NCBI RefSeq assembly: GCF_041530365.1 | Contig: NZ_CP168034.1 | Span: 1,178,001 to 1,242,000 of the forward strand | DNA from: Capnocytophaga sp. ARDL2 | GTDB taxonomy: Bacteria > Bacteroidota > Bacteroidia > Flavobacteriales > Flavobacteriaceae | Reading direction: 5' to 3' | DNA: 64,000 nt | Shown here: piece after piece, positions 20,054 to 30,121 of the stretch | Numbering within the stretch: position 1 is the stretch's first letter | How the letters are laid out: each line of letters begins with the position of its first letter | Notes under the pieces: model-generated | The model's input: the letters and a program-made list of their open reading frames with translations, nothing else | The model's database searches: none | Told to the model about the DNA's origin: nothing | Position numbers and translations under genes: made by a program

Positions 20054-20401
20054 TGGAATTATTACAAATTTTAGAACAACAATTTTTGAGAAATACACAT
20101 CGACATAAAGAGATGCAATGGAGTGAAGTGCTAAACATTTTGAATTCTCAACCAAAATATCTCGAAATTCGTTCAAAAATGGGGACAACTATTAACCGAA
20201 CAAGAATATCATTGGTTGCAACCCTTTGAACCCTTTGATACCAAAACTTCCTCATGGATTTTTACACCAGATGAAAATAGAAAATTGGGCGGTGCATTAT
20301 TCGGAGATTTTCGTTACAATCGAGTGTTTATCTATCACAATGGAGCCGAATCGTATTATGTTTCTATAGGATTTCGTGCAAAGTTGGTTTTGAAACAATA
20401 A
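20054..20401 (+). pseudogene. Decayed DUF4256 gene with internal deletion and frameshift
   Basis: From ATG 20054 the frame reads MELLQILEQQFLRNTHRHKE and MQWSEVLN, the N-terminus of DUF4256 proteins. After about residue 42 the sequence jumps, in another frame, to WGQLLTEQEYHWLQ and then TKTSSWIFTPDENRKLGGAL and VFIYHNGAESYY, which is the C-terminal third of the same family. The middle, with the conserved Glu-Pro-Asp and DCSAE-type segment, is missing. Family function is unknown. The deletion is too large to be a base-call error, so this gene is dead. Confidence 0.8.
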
Positions 20402-20427
20402 TTATATTCCCATAAATTAAAAAATAG

Positions 20428-22086
<1,659 letters not shown>

Positions 22087-22094
22087 TATATCAT

Positions 22095-22123
22095 AAAACC
22101 GTTTTGTATTCCAAAACGGTTTT
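22095..22123 (+). terminator. Terminator after the ABC-F gene
   Basis: A 12-bp perfect stem AAAACCGTTTTG with a 5-nt loop and following T-rich tract, 9 bp after the stop codon. Confidence 0.9.
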
Positions 22124-22169
22124 ATTTGTTTTGATTTTATTTTCAAATAATAAATTTTAGATTACGAAA

Positions 22170-23391
22170 GTGAAAAACAAATTAAAAATAATCAATGACC
22201 CTATTTATGGATTTATTTCAATTCCTCATACTTTGTTATATGATTTAATAGAGCATCCTTATTTTCAAAGATTGAGGCGAATTAAACAAATGGGATTGTC
22301 AAGTTTGGTTTATCCAGGGGCTACTCATACTCGTTTTCATCATGCGTTGGGTTGTATGCACATGATGCAAAGAGCTGTTCAGGTGTTGAAATTCAAGCAG
22401 GTAGAGATTTCTGAAGAGGAAGAATTAGCATTGTATATTGCTATTCTATTGCACGATATTGGACATGGGCCTTTTTCGCACGCTATGGAAAATAGTATCG
22501 TGGAAAACATTCATCACGAAGAAGTTTCCGTAGCCTTGATGGAAAAATTAAATAAAGAACTTGATGGAAAATTGAATTTGGCATTGAAAATTTTTAATGG
22601 CGAATACCACAGAAAATTTATGTTGCAATTGATTTCAAGTCAGTTGGATATGGATCGTATGGATTATCTAAAAAGAGATAGTTTTTACAGTGGAGTAGCC
22701 GAGGGAAATATCAATTCCGAACGATTAGTACAGATGATTCAAGTGTATGATGATGAGTTGGTTGTAGAGGAAAAAGGAATTTATTCGGTTGAAAAATTTT
22801 TAGTAGCTAGACGTTTGATGTATTGGCAATGCTACCTTCACAAAACAAGTTTGGCAGCCGAAATTATTTTGACAAAAATTTTAAAAAGAGCTAAAGAACT
22901 ATCTTTAAACGGAGAGCATCTTTGGTGTAGTGAATCATTGTCTTATTTCTTGAAAAATTCGGTTACAAAAGACAAATTCAATGATGAAATTTTAGAAAAA
23001 TTTACTCTTTTAGACGATTCTGATATTTTAGGAGCTTTTAAAATCATGGCAATTCCATTCAGATAATGTATTGTCCACTTTGAGTTCGGCAATCGTCAAT
23101 AGAAAATTGTTTAACATAAAGCAAGTGTCTTTTGAAGAACAACAAAGAATTTTGACAGAAAAGCGTAAAGAATTTCAAGAATTGTACAATATATCTCCAG
23201 AATTGATTGATTATTATGTTTTTGGAGAAAAATTAACCAACCAAGCATATAGTAAAAAGGCAACAGCAATTAAAATTTTAGGAAAAGACAATCAGTTGAG
23301 CGATGTGTTAGAAGCGTCAGATCAATTGCACTTGAAAGCTTTGTCAGAACCTGTAACTAAATATTTTGTTTGTTTTCCAAAGAAATTATAA
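22170..23391 (+). pseudogene. HD-domain phosphohydrolase, split by a one-base frameshift
   Basis: The 5' frame (GTG at 22170) gives 298 residues with LLHDIGHGPFSHAME, the HD metal site, preceded by HTRFHHALGCMHMM and followed by LDMDRMDYLKRDSF, as in dGTPase-like HD hydrolases (COG1078). It ends at a stop at 23064-23066. In the next frame the protein goes on as KSWQFHSDNVLSTLSSAIVN to the TAA at 23389-23391. One extra A in the AAAA tract at 23040-23043 explains the break; restored length is about 406, the usual size. The catalytic domain is complete, so a truncated but active product is possible. Start GTG chosen because it matches the family N-terminus. Confidence 0.85.
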
Positions 23392-23537
23392 CTATAGAAT
23401 GCTAATTGATTTTAGCAATTTATGATGCAGTATAATTATTTAAGCAGATTGAAAATTTGTGTAAACGTAAATTATGTTTTCAAATCAATAGTATAAACTA
23501 AATTAACTTTTTTTCTTCATAACAATAAAATAATTTT

Positions 23538-23545
23538 TACTTTTG
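23538..23545 (+). promoter_or_regulatory. Possible promoter -7 element abutting lpxD
   Basis: TACTTTTG fits TAnnTTTG but ends only 4 bp before the ATG of lpxD, so a transcript from here would be leaderless or nearly so. Confidence 0.35.
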
Positions 23546-23549
23546 TAGA

Positions 23550-24548
23550 ATGAAAGTTACAGCACAGCAAATAGCCGATGTATTGGAAGGAAAGGTTGAA
23601 GGAAATCCTAAAGTGGAAGTTTCTTCACTTTCCAAGGTTGAAGAAGGTAAAGAAGGAAGCATTTCTTTTTTATCCAATCCTAAATATACCAATTATATAT
23701 ACACTACGCAGGCTTCGATTGTTATCGTGAACGATTCGTTGGTTTTAGAAAAGCCAGTGGAATCGACTTTAATTCGCGTGGCAGATGCTTACAAGGCTTT
23801 TACCAAATTGTTGGAATTTTACGACAAATTGCGTTCTATGAAATCGGGTATAGAACAGCCTGTTTTCGTTTCAGAAAGCAGTCAGTATGGTGAAAATGTG
23901 TATATTGGTGCGTTTGCATACATTGGCGAAAATGTAAAAATAGGCAATAATGTAAAAATTTATCCTCATGTGCATATTGGTGATAATGTGGAGATTGGAG
24001 ATGATACCGTATTAAACGCTGGTGTAAAAGTATATTACGATTGCAAAATTGGTAAAAACTGTATTATTCACGCAGGAGTAGTCATTGGTTCAGACGGATT
24101 TGGATTTGCACCCAACGCTGATGGATCGTATCAAAAAGTACCTCAAATCGGAAATGTTATAATTGAGGATGATGTAGAAATTGGTTCGTGTACTACGATT
24201 GATAGAGCTACTTTGGGTTCTACGATTATCCGTCAGGGAGTGAAATTGGACAATCAGATTCAGATTGCACATAATGTAGAAGTGGGAGAACATACTGTTA
24301 TCGCTTCACAATCGGGAATCGCAGGTTCTACAAAAATTGGAAAACATTGTGTCATCGGAGGTCAGGTCGGAATAGTTGGACATATAACCATTGGCAATTA
24401 TGTGAAAATCCAAGCTCAATCGGGGGTAACGAAATCGTTGAAAGACAACGAAATTGTGCAAGGTTCACCCGCAATGAATTTCAATGACTATTCAAAATCG
24501 TATGTGTGTTTCAAACAATTACCACAATTGGTAAAGAAGATAAAATAA
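23550..24548 (+). CDS. lpxD: UDP-3-O-acyl-glucosamine N-acyltransferase LpxD
   Basis: LpxD adds the second 3-hydroxyacyl chain to UDP-3-O-acyl-glucosamine in lipid A synthesis. The 332-residue protein starts [18 protein letters not shown] (uridine-binding N-domain) with SFLSNPKY near residue 45, then a left-handed beta-helix of hexapeptide repeats (about 105-300). The catalytic His lies in [12 protein letters not shown], and [18 protein letters not shown] is the typical acyl-chain loop. It heads lpxD-lpxC/fabZ-lpxA-efp-lpxD2. Confidence 0.96.
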   Translation: MKVTAQQIADVLEGKVEGNPKVEVSSLSKVEEGKEGSISFLSNPKYTNYIYTTQASIVIVNDSLVLEKPVESTLIRVADAYKAFTKLLEFYDKLRSMKSGIEQPVFVSESSQYGENVYIGAFAYIGENVKIGNNVKIYPHVHIGDNVEIGDDTVLNAGVKVYYDCKIGKNCIIHAGVVIGSDGFGFAPNADGSYQKVPQIGNVIIEDDVEIGSCTTIDRATLGSTIIRQGVKLDNQIQIAHNVEVGEHTVIASQSGIAGSTKIGKHCVIGGQVGIVGHITIGNYVKIQAQSGVTKSLKDNEIVQGSPAMNFNDYSKSYVCFKQLPQLVKKIK

Positions 24549-24552
24549 AACG

Positions 24553-24633
24553 GTTGTATAATGTAAAATTGTATAATGCTCATTTTACTACATTTGTTCA
24601 ATATACAATACTACAATATACATTGATACAATA
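24553..24633. repeat. AT-rich imperfect inverted repeat between lpxD and lpxC/fabZ
   Basis: TTGTATAATGTAAAATTGTA on one side is imperfectly complementary to the ATACAATACTACAATATACA region and TTGATACAA on the other. A shorter related string TAATGTATAATGTACAATTG lies at 491-510. It could be a small dispersed hairpin element. Confidence 0.5.
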
Positions 24634-24641
24634 ATAAAAAC

Positions 24642-26033
24642 ATGTCAAAGCAAAAAACTTTAGCAAAGGAAATTACTATTTCAGGAGTAGGATTGCACAC
24701 AGGTCACAATGTTGTGATGACAATGAAACCAGCTCCAGTAAACAACGGATTTACATTTGTGCGTACCGATATTGAAGGTTCGCCTGTTATTGAGGCAAAT
24801 GCCACTTATGTGGTTTCTACCGAAAGAGGAACTAATTTAGAATATAAAGGTATGCAATTGCATACTACCGAGCATGTATTAGCTGCTTGTGTTGGTTGCG
24901 ATTTAGACAATGTGATTATCGAATTAAACGCTTCAGAACCACCAATTATGGACGGTTCGTCTATTCGTTTTGTAGAGGCAATTGAGTCTGCGGGTGTTGT
25001 AGAGCAAGAAGCAGAAAGAGAGGAATATGTAGTAAAAGAAATCATTACTTACAAAGACGAACGCACAGGGTCTGAAATTATTGTAATGCCTTCGGATTCG
25101 TACGAAGTTACAACTATGGTAGATTTTGGTACTAAAATTTTAGGTACGCAAAATGCTACTTTGTTCAATTTAGAAGATTTTAAAACAGAAATAGCACCTG
25201 CAAGAACTTTTAGCTTTTTGCATGAATTAGAAATGCTTTTAAACCACGGATTAATCAAAGGTGGAGATTTGAACAATGCCATTGTGTATGTGGATAAAGA
25301 AATTTCTGATGAAACCATGGATAATTTGAAAAAAGCCTTTGGAAAAGAGCAAATTTCTGTTACTGCCAATGGTATTTTGGACAATTTATCATTGCATTAT
25401 CCAAACGAAGCTGCAAGACATAAATTATTGGATGTAGTGGGAGATTTGGCGTTGATTGGTACGCGTATTAAAGGTAGAGTGATTGCCAACAAACCGGGAC
25501 ATTTTGTAAATACTCAGTTTGCTAAAAAAATGGCAAAAATTATCAAAGAAGAAAAGAGAAATCAAGTTCCAACATACGATTTGAACCAAGAACCTTTGAT
25601 GGATGTAAACAAAATCATATCGATGTTGCCTCACAGATACCCATTTATTTTGGTGGACAGAATTTTAGAAATGACCGACACCAGTGTAGTGGGGATGAAA
25701 AATGTAACCATCAATGAGGAGTTTTTCAACGGACATTTCCCAGGAGCTCCTGTGATGCCAGGAGTTTTGATTATCGAAGCGATGGCTCAAACAGGAGGTA
25801 TTTTGATTTTGAGTACCGTTCCAGATCCAGAAAACTATTTGACTTACTTCATGAAAATCGATAATGTAAAATTCAAACACAAAGTACAACCAGGAGATAC
25901 TTTGATTTTTAAATTGGATTTGTTGTCGCCAATCAGAAGAGGTATTTGTCATATGCAAGCCAATGCGTATGCCAACGGAAAATTGGTCGCAGAAGCAGAA
26001 TTGATGGCACAAATTGTAAAGAAAACCAATTAA
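24642..26033 (+). CDS. lpxC/fabZ: Bifunctional UDP-3-O-acyl-GlcNAc deacetylase / 3-hydroxyacyl-ACP dehydratase (LpxC-FabZ)
   Basis: 463 residues fusing two enzymes. Residues 1 to about 305 are LpxC, the committed zinc deacetylase of lipid A: LHTTEHVLAAC holds Glu77 and the zinc ligand His78, and HKLLDVVGDLALIG holds the other His and Asp. Residues about 315-463 are FabZ of fatty-acid synthesis: MLPHRYPFILVDRI with the catalytic His and GHFPGAPVMPGVLIIEAMAQ with the Glu. The fusion is normal for Bacteroidota and ties the two uses of 3-hydroxyacyl-ACP. Followed by lpxA after 18 bp. Confidence 0.97.
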   Translation: MSKQKTLAKEITISGVGLHTGHNVVMTMKPAPVNNGFTFVRTDIEGSPVIEANATYVVSTERGTNLEYKGMQLHTTEHVLAACVGCDLDNVIIELNASEPPIMDGSSIRFVEAIESAGVVEQEAEREEYVVKEIITYKDERTGSEIIVMPSDSYEVTTMVDFGTKILGTQNATLFNLEDFKTEIAPARTFSFLHELEMLLNHGLIKGGDLNNAIVYVDKEISDETMDNLKKAFGKEQISVTANGILDNLSLHYPNEAARHKLLDVVGDLALIGTRIKGRVIANKPGHFVNTQFAKKMAKIIKEEKRNQVPTYDLNQEPLMDVNKIISMLPHRYPFILVDRILEMTDTSVVGMKNVTINEEFFNGHFPGAPVMPGVLIIEAMAQTGGILILSTVPDPENYLTYFMKIDNVKFKHKVQPGDTLIFKLDLLSPIRRGICHMQANAYANGKLVAEAELMAQIVKKTN

Positions 26034-26051
26034 TTAAATTACGCAAAAAAT

Positions 26052-26837
26052 ATGAATCAACCATTAGCGTATGTACATCCAGGGGCAAAGATTGCTAAAA
26101 ATGTAGTGATTGAACCTTTTACTACTATTCACAACAATGTGGAAATAGGCGAGGGAACTTGGATTGGCTCAAATGTTACCATTATGGAAGGGGCAAGAAT
26201 TGGAAAAAATTGCCAAATCTTTCCAGGAGCGGTCATTTCGGCAGTACCACAAGATTTAAAATTTGGTGGTGAAGAATCTTTAGCTATCATTGGAGACAAT
26301 ACCACAATCAGAGAATGCGTTACGATCAATAGAGGAACGGCAGCTTCTGGTCAGACCATTGTAGGAAGCAACTGCTTATTGATGGCGTATGTGCATGTGG
26401 CTCACGATTGTATCGTTGGAAACAATGTAGTTATGGCAAATAGCGTGGCATTGGCAGGACATGTTACAGTAGGAAATTATGCAGTAATTGGCGGTTTAGC
26501 CGCTGTACACCAGTTTATTACCATAGGAGACCATACTATGATTTCTGGAGGTTCGTTGGTAAGAAAAGATGTGCCACCGTATATCAAAGCAGCAAAAGAA
26601 CCTTTGTCTTACATCGGAATAAATTCTATCGGATTGAGAAGAAGAGGATTTTCAACAGAAAAAATTAGAGAAATTCAAGATATTTACCGTATCTTGTACC
26701 AACAAAGATACAACAATACTCAGGCGATTGAAATCATCGAAGCAGAAATGCAGGCTACGCCTGAACGAGATGAAATCATTCAATTTGTGAGAAATTCGTC
26801 TCGAGGAATTATGAAAGGATATTCAAAAATAATTTAA
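26052..26837 (+). CDS. lpxA: UDP-N-acetylglucosamine acyltransferase LpxA
   Basis: LpxA transfers a 3-hydroxyacyl chain from ACP to the 3-OH of UDP-GlcNAc, the first lipid A step. The 261-residue protein (family about 260) has hexapeptide repeats from residue 6 to 185, the catalytic His in MAYVHVAHDCIVGNN, and the helical C-terminus with GINSIGLRRRGFS. Part of the lipid A operon; no anomalies seen. Confidence 0.97.
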   Translation: MNQPLAYVHPGAKIAKNVVIEPFTTIHNNVEIGEGTWIGSNVTIMEGARIGKNCQIFPGAVISAVPQDLKFGGEESLAIIGDNTTIRECVTINRGTAASGQTIVGSNCLLMAYVHVAHDCIVGNNVVMANSVALAGHVTVGNYAVIGGLAAVHQFITIGDHTMISGGSLVRKDVPPYIKAAKEPLSYIGINSIGLRRRGFSTEKIREIQDIYRILYQQRYNNTQAIEIIEAEMQATPERDEIIQFVRNSSRGIMKGYSKII

Positions 26838-26859
26838 TCAATAATAAAAATTAGAAAAT

Positions 26860-27426
26860 ATGGCAAGTACTGCTGATATTAGAAACGGATTGTGTATCAA
26901 ACACAACAATGACATATACAAAATTGTAGAATTTTTGCATGTAAAACCTGGAAAAGGTCCAGCTTTCGTAAGAACAAAATTGAAAAGTGTAACTACTGGA
27001 AAAGTATTGGACAATACATTTTCAGCAGGTCACAAAATTGATGTAGTGCGTGTAGAAACACACACTTTCCAATATTTGTACAACGAAGGAAATGATTTCC
27101 ACTTTATGAACAACGAAACTTTCGAGCAAATCACTTTGGACAGAAACTTGTTAGACGCTCCAGATTTGTTGAAAGAAGGTACAAATGTAATGGTACAAAT
27201 CAACACAGAAACAGAAAGCCCATTGTCTGTAGATATGCCAGCTTCTATCGTGTTGGAAGTAACTTACACTGAGCCAGGTGTGAAAGGAAATACAGCTACA
27301 AACGCTACAAAACCAGCTACAGTAGAAACAGGAGCTCAAGTAAATGTACCTTTGTTTATCAACGAGGGAGACAAAATTAAAATAGATACAGCTTCTGGAA
27401 GTTATGTAGAGCGTGTTAAAGAATAA
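26860..27426 (+). CDS. efp: Translation elongation factor P
   Basis: EF-P relieves ribosome stalling at proline stretches. 188 residues with three beta-barrel domains: KOW-like N-domain MASTADIRNGLCIKHNNDIY, HVKPGKGPAFVRTKLKS with the loop Lys34 (PGKGP) that is the modification site, the middle domain, and the C-terminal GDKIKIDTASGSYVERVK. No epmA/epmB-type partner is visible here. It sits inside the lpx operon, 4 bp before lpxD2, an arrangement common in flavobacteria. Confidence 0.98.
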   Translation: MASTADIRNGLCIKHNNDIYKIVEFLHVKPGKGPAFVRTKLKSVTTGKVLDNTFSAGHKIDVVRVETHTFQYLYNEGNDFHFMNNETFEQITLDRNLLDAPDLLKEGTNVMVQINTETESPLSVDMPASIVLEVTYTEPGVKGNTATNATKPATVETGAQVNVPLFINEGDKIKIDTASGSYVERVKE

Positions 27427-27429
27427 TAC

Positions 27430-28341
27430 ATGAAGTTTCCAAAAACATACAAACTTAAAACGATTGCAGAAATGCTCGGATGTTCCTATGTGGGAGCATC
27501 CGACTTTCCTGTTTTAGGAATGAACGAAATCCATGTGGTTGAGGCAGGGGATATTGTCTTTGTCGATCATCCCAAATACTACGACAAAGCCTTACAATCC
27601 AATGCAACGATCATTTTGATAAACAAAGAAGTGGAATGTCCAGAAGGAAAAGCCTTGTTGATTTCAGACAATCCGTTTAGAGATTTCAACAAATTGGCAA
27701 ATTTCTTCCGTCCATTCGTTCCGTCTCAATCCAATATTTCTTCAACTGCCGAGATAGATGCTTCAACGATTATTCAACCCAATGTTTTTATAGGAAATTA
27801 TGTAAAAATTGGTAAAAATTGTATCATTCATTCCAATGTTTCCATTTATGACCATACCGAAATTGGTGATAATGTAGTTATTCATGCAGGCACGGTCATC
27901 GGAGCAGATGCTTTTTATTATCAAAAGCGACCAGATTATTTCGACCCATTGGTTTCGTGTGGACATGTGGTCATAGAAGACGGTGTTACTCTCGGAGCAT
28001 TGAGTACCATAGACCGCGGAGTTACAGGAGCAACCACCATCGGTCGAGGAACAAAAATCGACAATCAAGTACATGTTGGACACGATACCGTCATCGGAAA
28101 AATGTGTTTGATTGCCGCACAAACCGGAATTGCAGGTTGTGTAGTCATTGAAGACGAAGCGGTACTTTGGGGGCAAGTGGGAGTAACCAGCGGAATCACA
28201 ATTAAGGAAAAGGCTGTGGTTTTGGCACAAACAGGCGTAACCAAATCATTGGAAGGAAACAAAAAGTATTTTGGAACACCCGTACAAGAAGCAAGAGAAT
28301 ATTTAAAACAAATCGCAAAATTAAAAAAGCAAGAGAAATAA
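27430..28341 (+). CDS. Second LpxD-like UDP-3-O-acyl-glucosamine N-acyltransferase
   Basis: 303 residues. An N-terminal LpxD-type domain (TIAEMLGCSYVG, FVDHPKYYDKAL) is followed by hexapeptide repeats (about 110-280) and an acyltransferase His in NQVHVGHDTVIG. Compared with lpxD at 23550 it is 29 residues shorter and lacks the usual N-terminal start. It may act on another sugar nucleotide or acyl chain. Overlaps the next gene by one base and lies 3 bp after efp. Confidence 0.85.
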   Translation: MKFPKTYKLKTIAEMLGCSYVGASDFPVLGMNEIHVVEAGDIVFVDHPKYYDKALQSNATIILINKEVECPEGKALLISDNPFRDFNKLANFFRPFVPSQSNISSTAEIDASTIIQPNVFIGNYVKIGKNCIIHSNVSIYDHTEIGDNVVIHAGTVIGADAFYYQKRPDYFDPLVSCGHVVIEDGVTLGALSTIDRGVTGATTIGRGTKIDNQVHVGHDTVIGKMCLIAAQTGIAGCVVIEDEAVLWGQVGVTSGITIKEKAVVLAQTGVTKSLEGNKKYFGTPVQEAREYLKQIAKLKKQEK

Positions 28342-28712
28342 TGGCAACCGCAAGAAATATCGTTGTAAAGTTTTATGAATCAGCAGGAATTTTGAGTAAA
28401 AATTACCTGTTGGATATATTGCATGAAGATGTTCAAATGGAATGGTACAGTTCCAAAGGATATTTAGTGCTTGATTATAACGATATTTTGGCAATGTCTA
28501 AAGATATGCGTTCTACTTACGACAATCTTCGTACAGAAATTATTGAGGTAGTAGCAGAGGGAGATAAAATCTCTATCGTGCATTCGTATTATGTACGAAC
28601 GATTGAAAACCCAGAAGAAGAAATAATTTTGGCAACATTTTTTACCATTTGGGAAGTAAAAGATGGAAAATTGTTTAAAGGAATTCAAATGAGTCAATTG
28701 GGGAAAAGGTAA
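28341..28712 (+). CDS. NTF2/SnoaL-like protein of unknown function
   Basis: 123 residues with no signal. N-terminal helix ATARNIVVKFYESAG, a conserved-looking aromatic segment MEWYSSKGYLVLDYNDIL and alternating strands (VAEGDKISIVHSYYV, ATFFTIWEVKDGKL) fit the cone-shaped NTF2 fold (ketosteroid-isomerase-like). The acidic and aromatic residues could line a ligand pocket, but no catalytic set can be named. Start ATG shares one base with the lpxD2 stop, so it is the last gene of the lipid A operon. Confidence 0.75.
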   Translation: MATARNIVVKFYESAGILSKNYLLDILHEDVQMEWYSSKGYLVLDYNDILAMSKDMRSTYDNLRTEIIEVVAEGDKISIVHSYYVRTIENPEEEIILATFFTIWEVKDGKLFKGIQMSQLGKR

Positions 28713-28753
28713 AAAAATCAGAATTATAATCTGAAAATATCACTAAAAATGCT

Positions 28754-28761
28754 TAATTTTG
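28754..28761 (+). promoter_or_regulatory. Predicted promoter -7 element for sucD
   Basis: TAATTTTG followed by CACCATTG fits TAnnTTTG and lies 38 bp before the sucD ATG. Confidence 0.65.
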
Positions 28762-28799
28762 CACCATTGAAAAATTGAAAATAAAACAAAAAATAAATT

Positions 28800-29672
28800 A
28801 TGAGTGTTTTAGTAAATAAGAATTCTAAAATAATCGTTCAAGGATTCACAGGAGGAGAGGGAACTTTCCACGCTACTCAAATGATTGAGTACGGAACTAA
28901 TGTAGTTGGTGGTGTTACACCAGGAAAAGGTGGTTCTACTCACTTAGACAAACCAGTTTTCAACACAGTAAAAGACGCTGTAAAAGAAACAGGTGCAGAT
29001 ACATCTATCATTTTCGTACCACCTGCATTTGCAGCAGACGCTATCATGGAAGCAGCAGAGGCTGGAATCAAAGTTATCATCTGTATTACAGAGGGTATTC
29101 CAGTAGCTGATATGGTAAAAGCTTACGACTATGTAAAATCAAGAGATTGTCGTTTGGTAGGTCCAAACTGTCCAGGGGTAATTACTCCAGAAGAGGCAAA
29201 AGTAGGTATTATGCCAGGTTTCGTATTCAAAAAAGGAAAAGTGGGTATCGTTTCTAAATCTGGAACACTTACTTACGAAGCAGCTGACCAAGTAGTAAAA
29301 CAAGGTATGGGAATCACGACAGCGATCGGTATCGGTGGAGACCCAATCATCGGAACTACTACAAAAGAAGCAGTAGAATTGTTGATGAACGACCCAGAAA
29401 CTGAAGCAATCATCATGATTGGTGAAATCGGTGGACAGTTGGAAGCAGACGCTGCTCGTTGGATCAAAGCAGATGGAAACAGAAAACCAGTTATTGGATT
29501 CATCGCTGGAGAAACAGCTCCTAAAGGTCGTACAATGGGACACGCAGGTGCTATCGTTGGTGGAGCTGATGATACAGCTGAGGCTAAAAAACGCATCATG
29601 AGAGAAAATGGTATCCATGTTGTAGATTCACCAGCTGAAATCGGTAAAAAAGTAAAAGAAGTATTGGGGTAA
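28800..29672 (+). CDS. sucD: Succinyl-CoA ligase (ADP/GDP-forming) alpha subunit
   Basis: SucD makes succinate and ATP/GTP from succinyl-CoA in the TCA cycle, with SucC. The 290-residue protein has the CoA-binding Rossmann domain ([33 protein letters not shown]) and the phosphohistidine loop [11 protein letters not shown] near residue 245. It has its own promoter at 28754 and terminator at 29710. sucC is not next to it, as is common in Bacteroidota. Confidence 0.98.
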   Translation: MSVLVNKNSKIIVQGFTGGEGTFHATQMIEYGTNVVGGVTPGKGGSTHLDKPVFNTVKDAVKETGADTSIIFVPPAFAADAIMEAAEAGIKVIICITEGIPVADMVKAYDYVKSRDCRLVGPNCPGVITPEEAKVGIMPGFVFKKGKVGIVSKSGTLTYEAADQVVKQGMGITTAIGIGGDPIIGTTTKEAVELLMNDPETEAIIMIGEIGGQLEADAARWIKADGNRKPVIGFIAGETAPKGRTMGHAGAIVGGADDTAEAKKRIMRENGIHVVDSPAEIGKKVKEVLG

Positions 29673-29709
29673 TTTTTATTTCAATCTTGATATAAGCAAA
29701 TTAAAGGAA

Positions 29710-29740
29710 AAACTGTTCGATTCGTCGAGCAGTTTTTTTT
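29710..29740 (+). terminator. Terminator after sucD
   Basis: An 11-bp stem AAACTGTTCGA/TCGAGCAGTTT with one T-G pair, a TTCG loop and a run of eight T. Confidence 0.9.
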
Positions 29741-29953
29741 ATTTTTGTTTCATCCACTTCATTCTGTCCTTACTCTGTGGATTTGTAATTTTTCCAGAAA
29801 TGAAAACAATATTTTTTACCCCTATGTTTTAGATCGTAGTTTTATCAACTATAATCAGCCCAATAATGATAGTTAACATTCCGTTTTTCAAAAGATTTAT
29901 TAAAAAATGTGATTTTAGATAAATTTTTCTTGTTTTTTAGTGAAATTTTACTC
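29741..29953. other. Non-coding spacer with no recognised element
   Basis: AT-rich sequence between the sucD terminator and the promoter of the NhaC-family gene. I see no gene or clear structure in it apart from the T-rich stretch near 29925 that may hold the -33 element. Confidence 0.5.
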
Positions 29954-29961
29954 TATCTTTG
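29954..29961 (+). promoter_or_regulatory. Predicted promoter -7 element for the NhaC-family gene
   Basis: TATCTTTG fits TAnnTTTG, with a TTG about 20 bp upstream near 29930. Transcription would start around 29966-29968, right at the 5' strand of the leader structure. Confidence 0.7.
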
Positions 29962-29966
29962 TATCA

Positions 29967-30031
29967 TTATCAAGAATCCTACAGAATAGGTAGCAACCTG
30001 CATCAACAAGCAAGGTGCTAAAAATGATAAG
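29967..30031 (+). ncRNA. Compact S-box-like (SAM-I/SAM-IV-type) riboswitch candidate
   Basis: The leader has the conserved S-box pieces in order: TTATCAAGAA (29967-29976), AGCAACC (29992-29998), AAGGTGCTAAA (30012-30022) and GATAAG (30026-30031). P1 is TTATCA/TGATAA; P3 is ACCTGC with GCAAGGT and a bulged A. P2 is only CCTA/TAGG with a CAGAA loop, without the usual kink-turn and AGGGA segment, and no P4 is present between P3 and P1. Loss of P4 recalls SAM-IV or SAM-I/IV variants. A CCCTTAGGGG string follows at 30032-30041. Ligand binding is inferred from the core only. The start codon is 91 bp downstream. Confidence 0.65.
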
Positions 30032-30121
30032 CCCTTAGGGGAAAAAATGTTGAAATGACTACCAATATTTGTATTCGATTTTTGATAAATAATTTGTTTA
30101 ATTAAATAATATCAATCGAAT

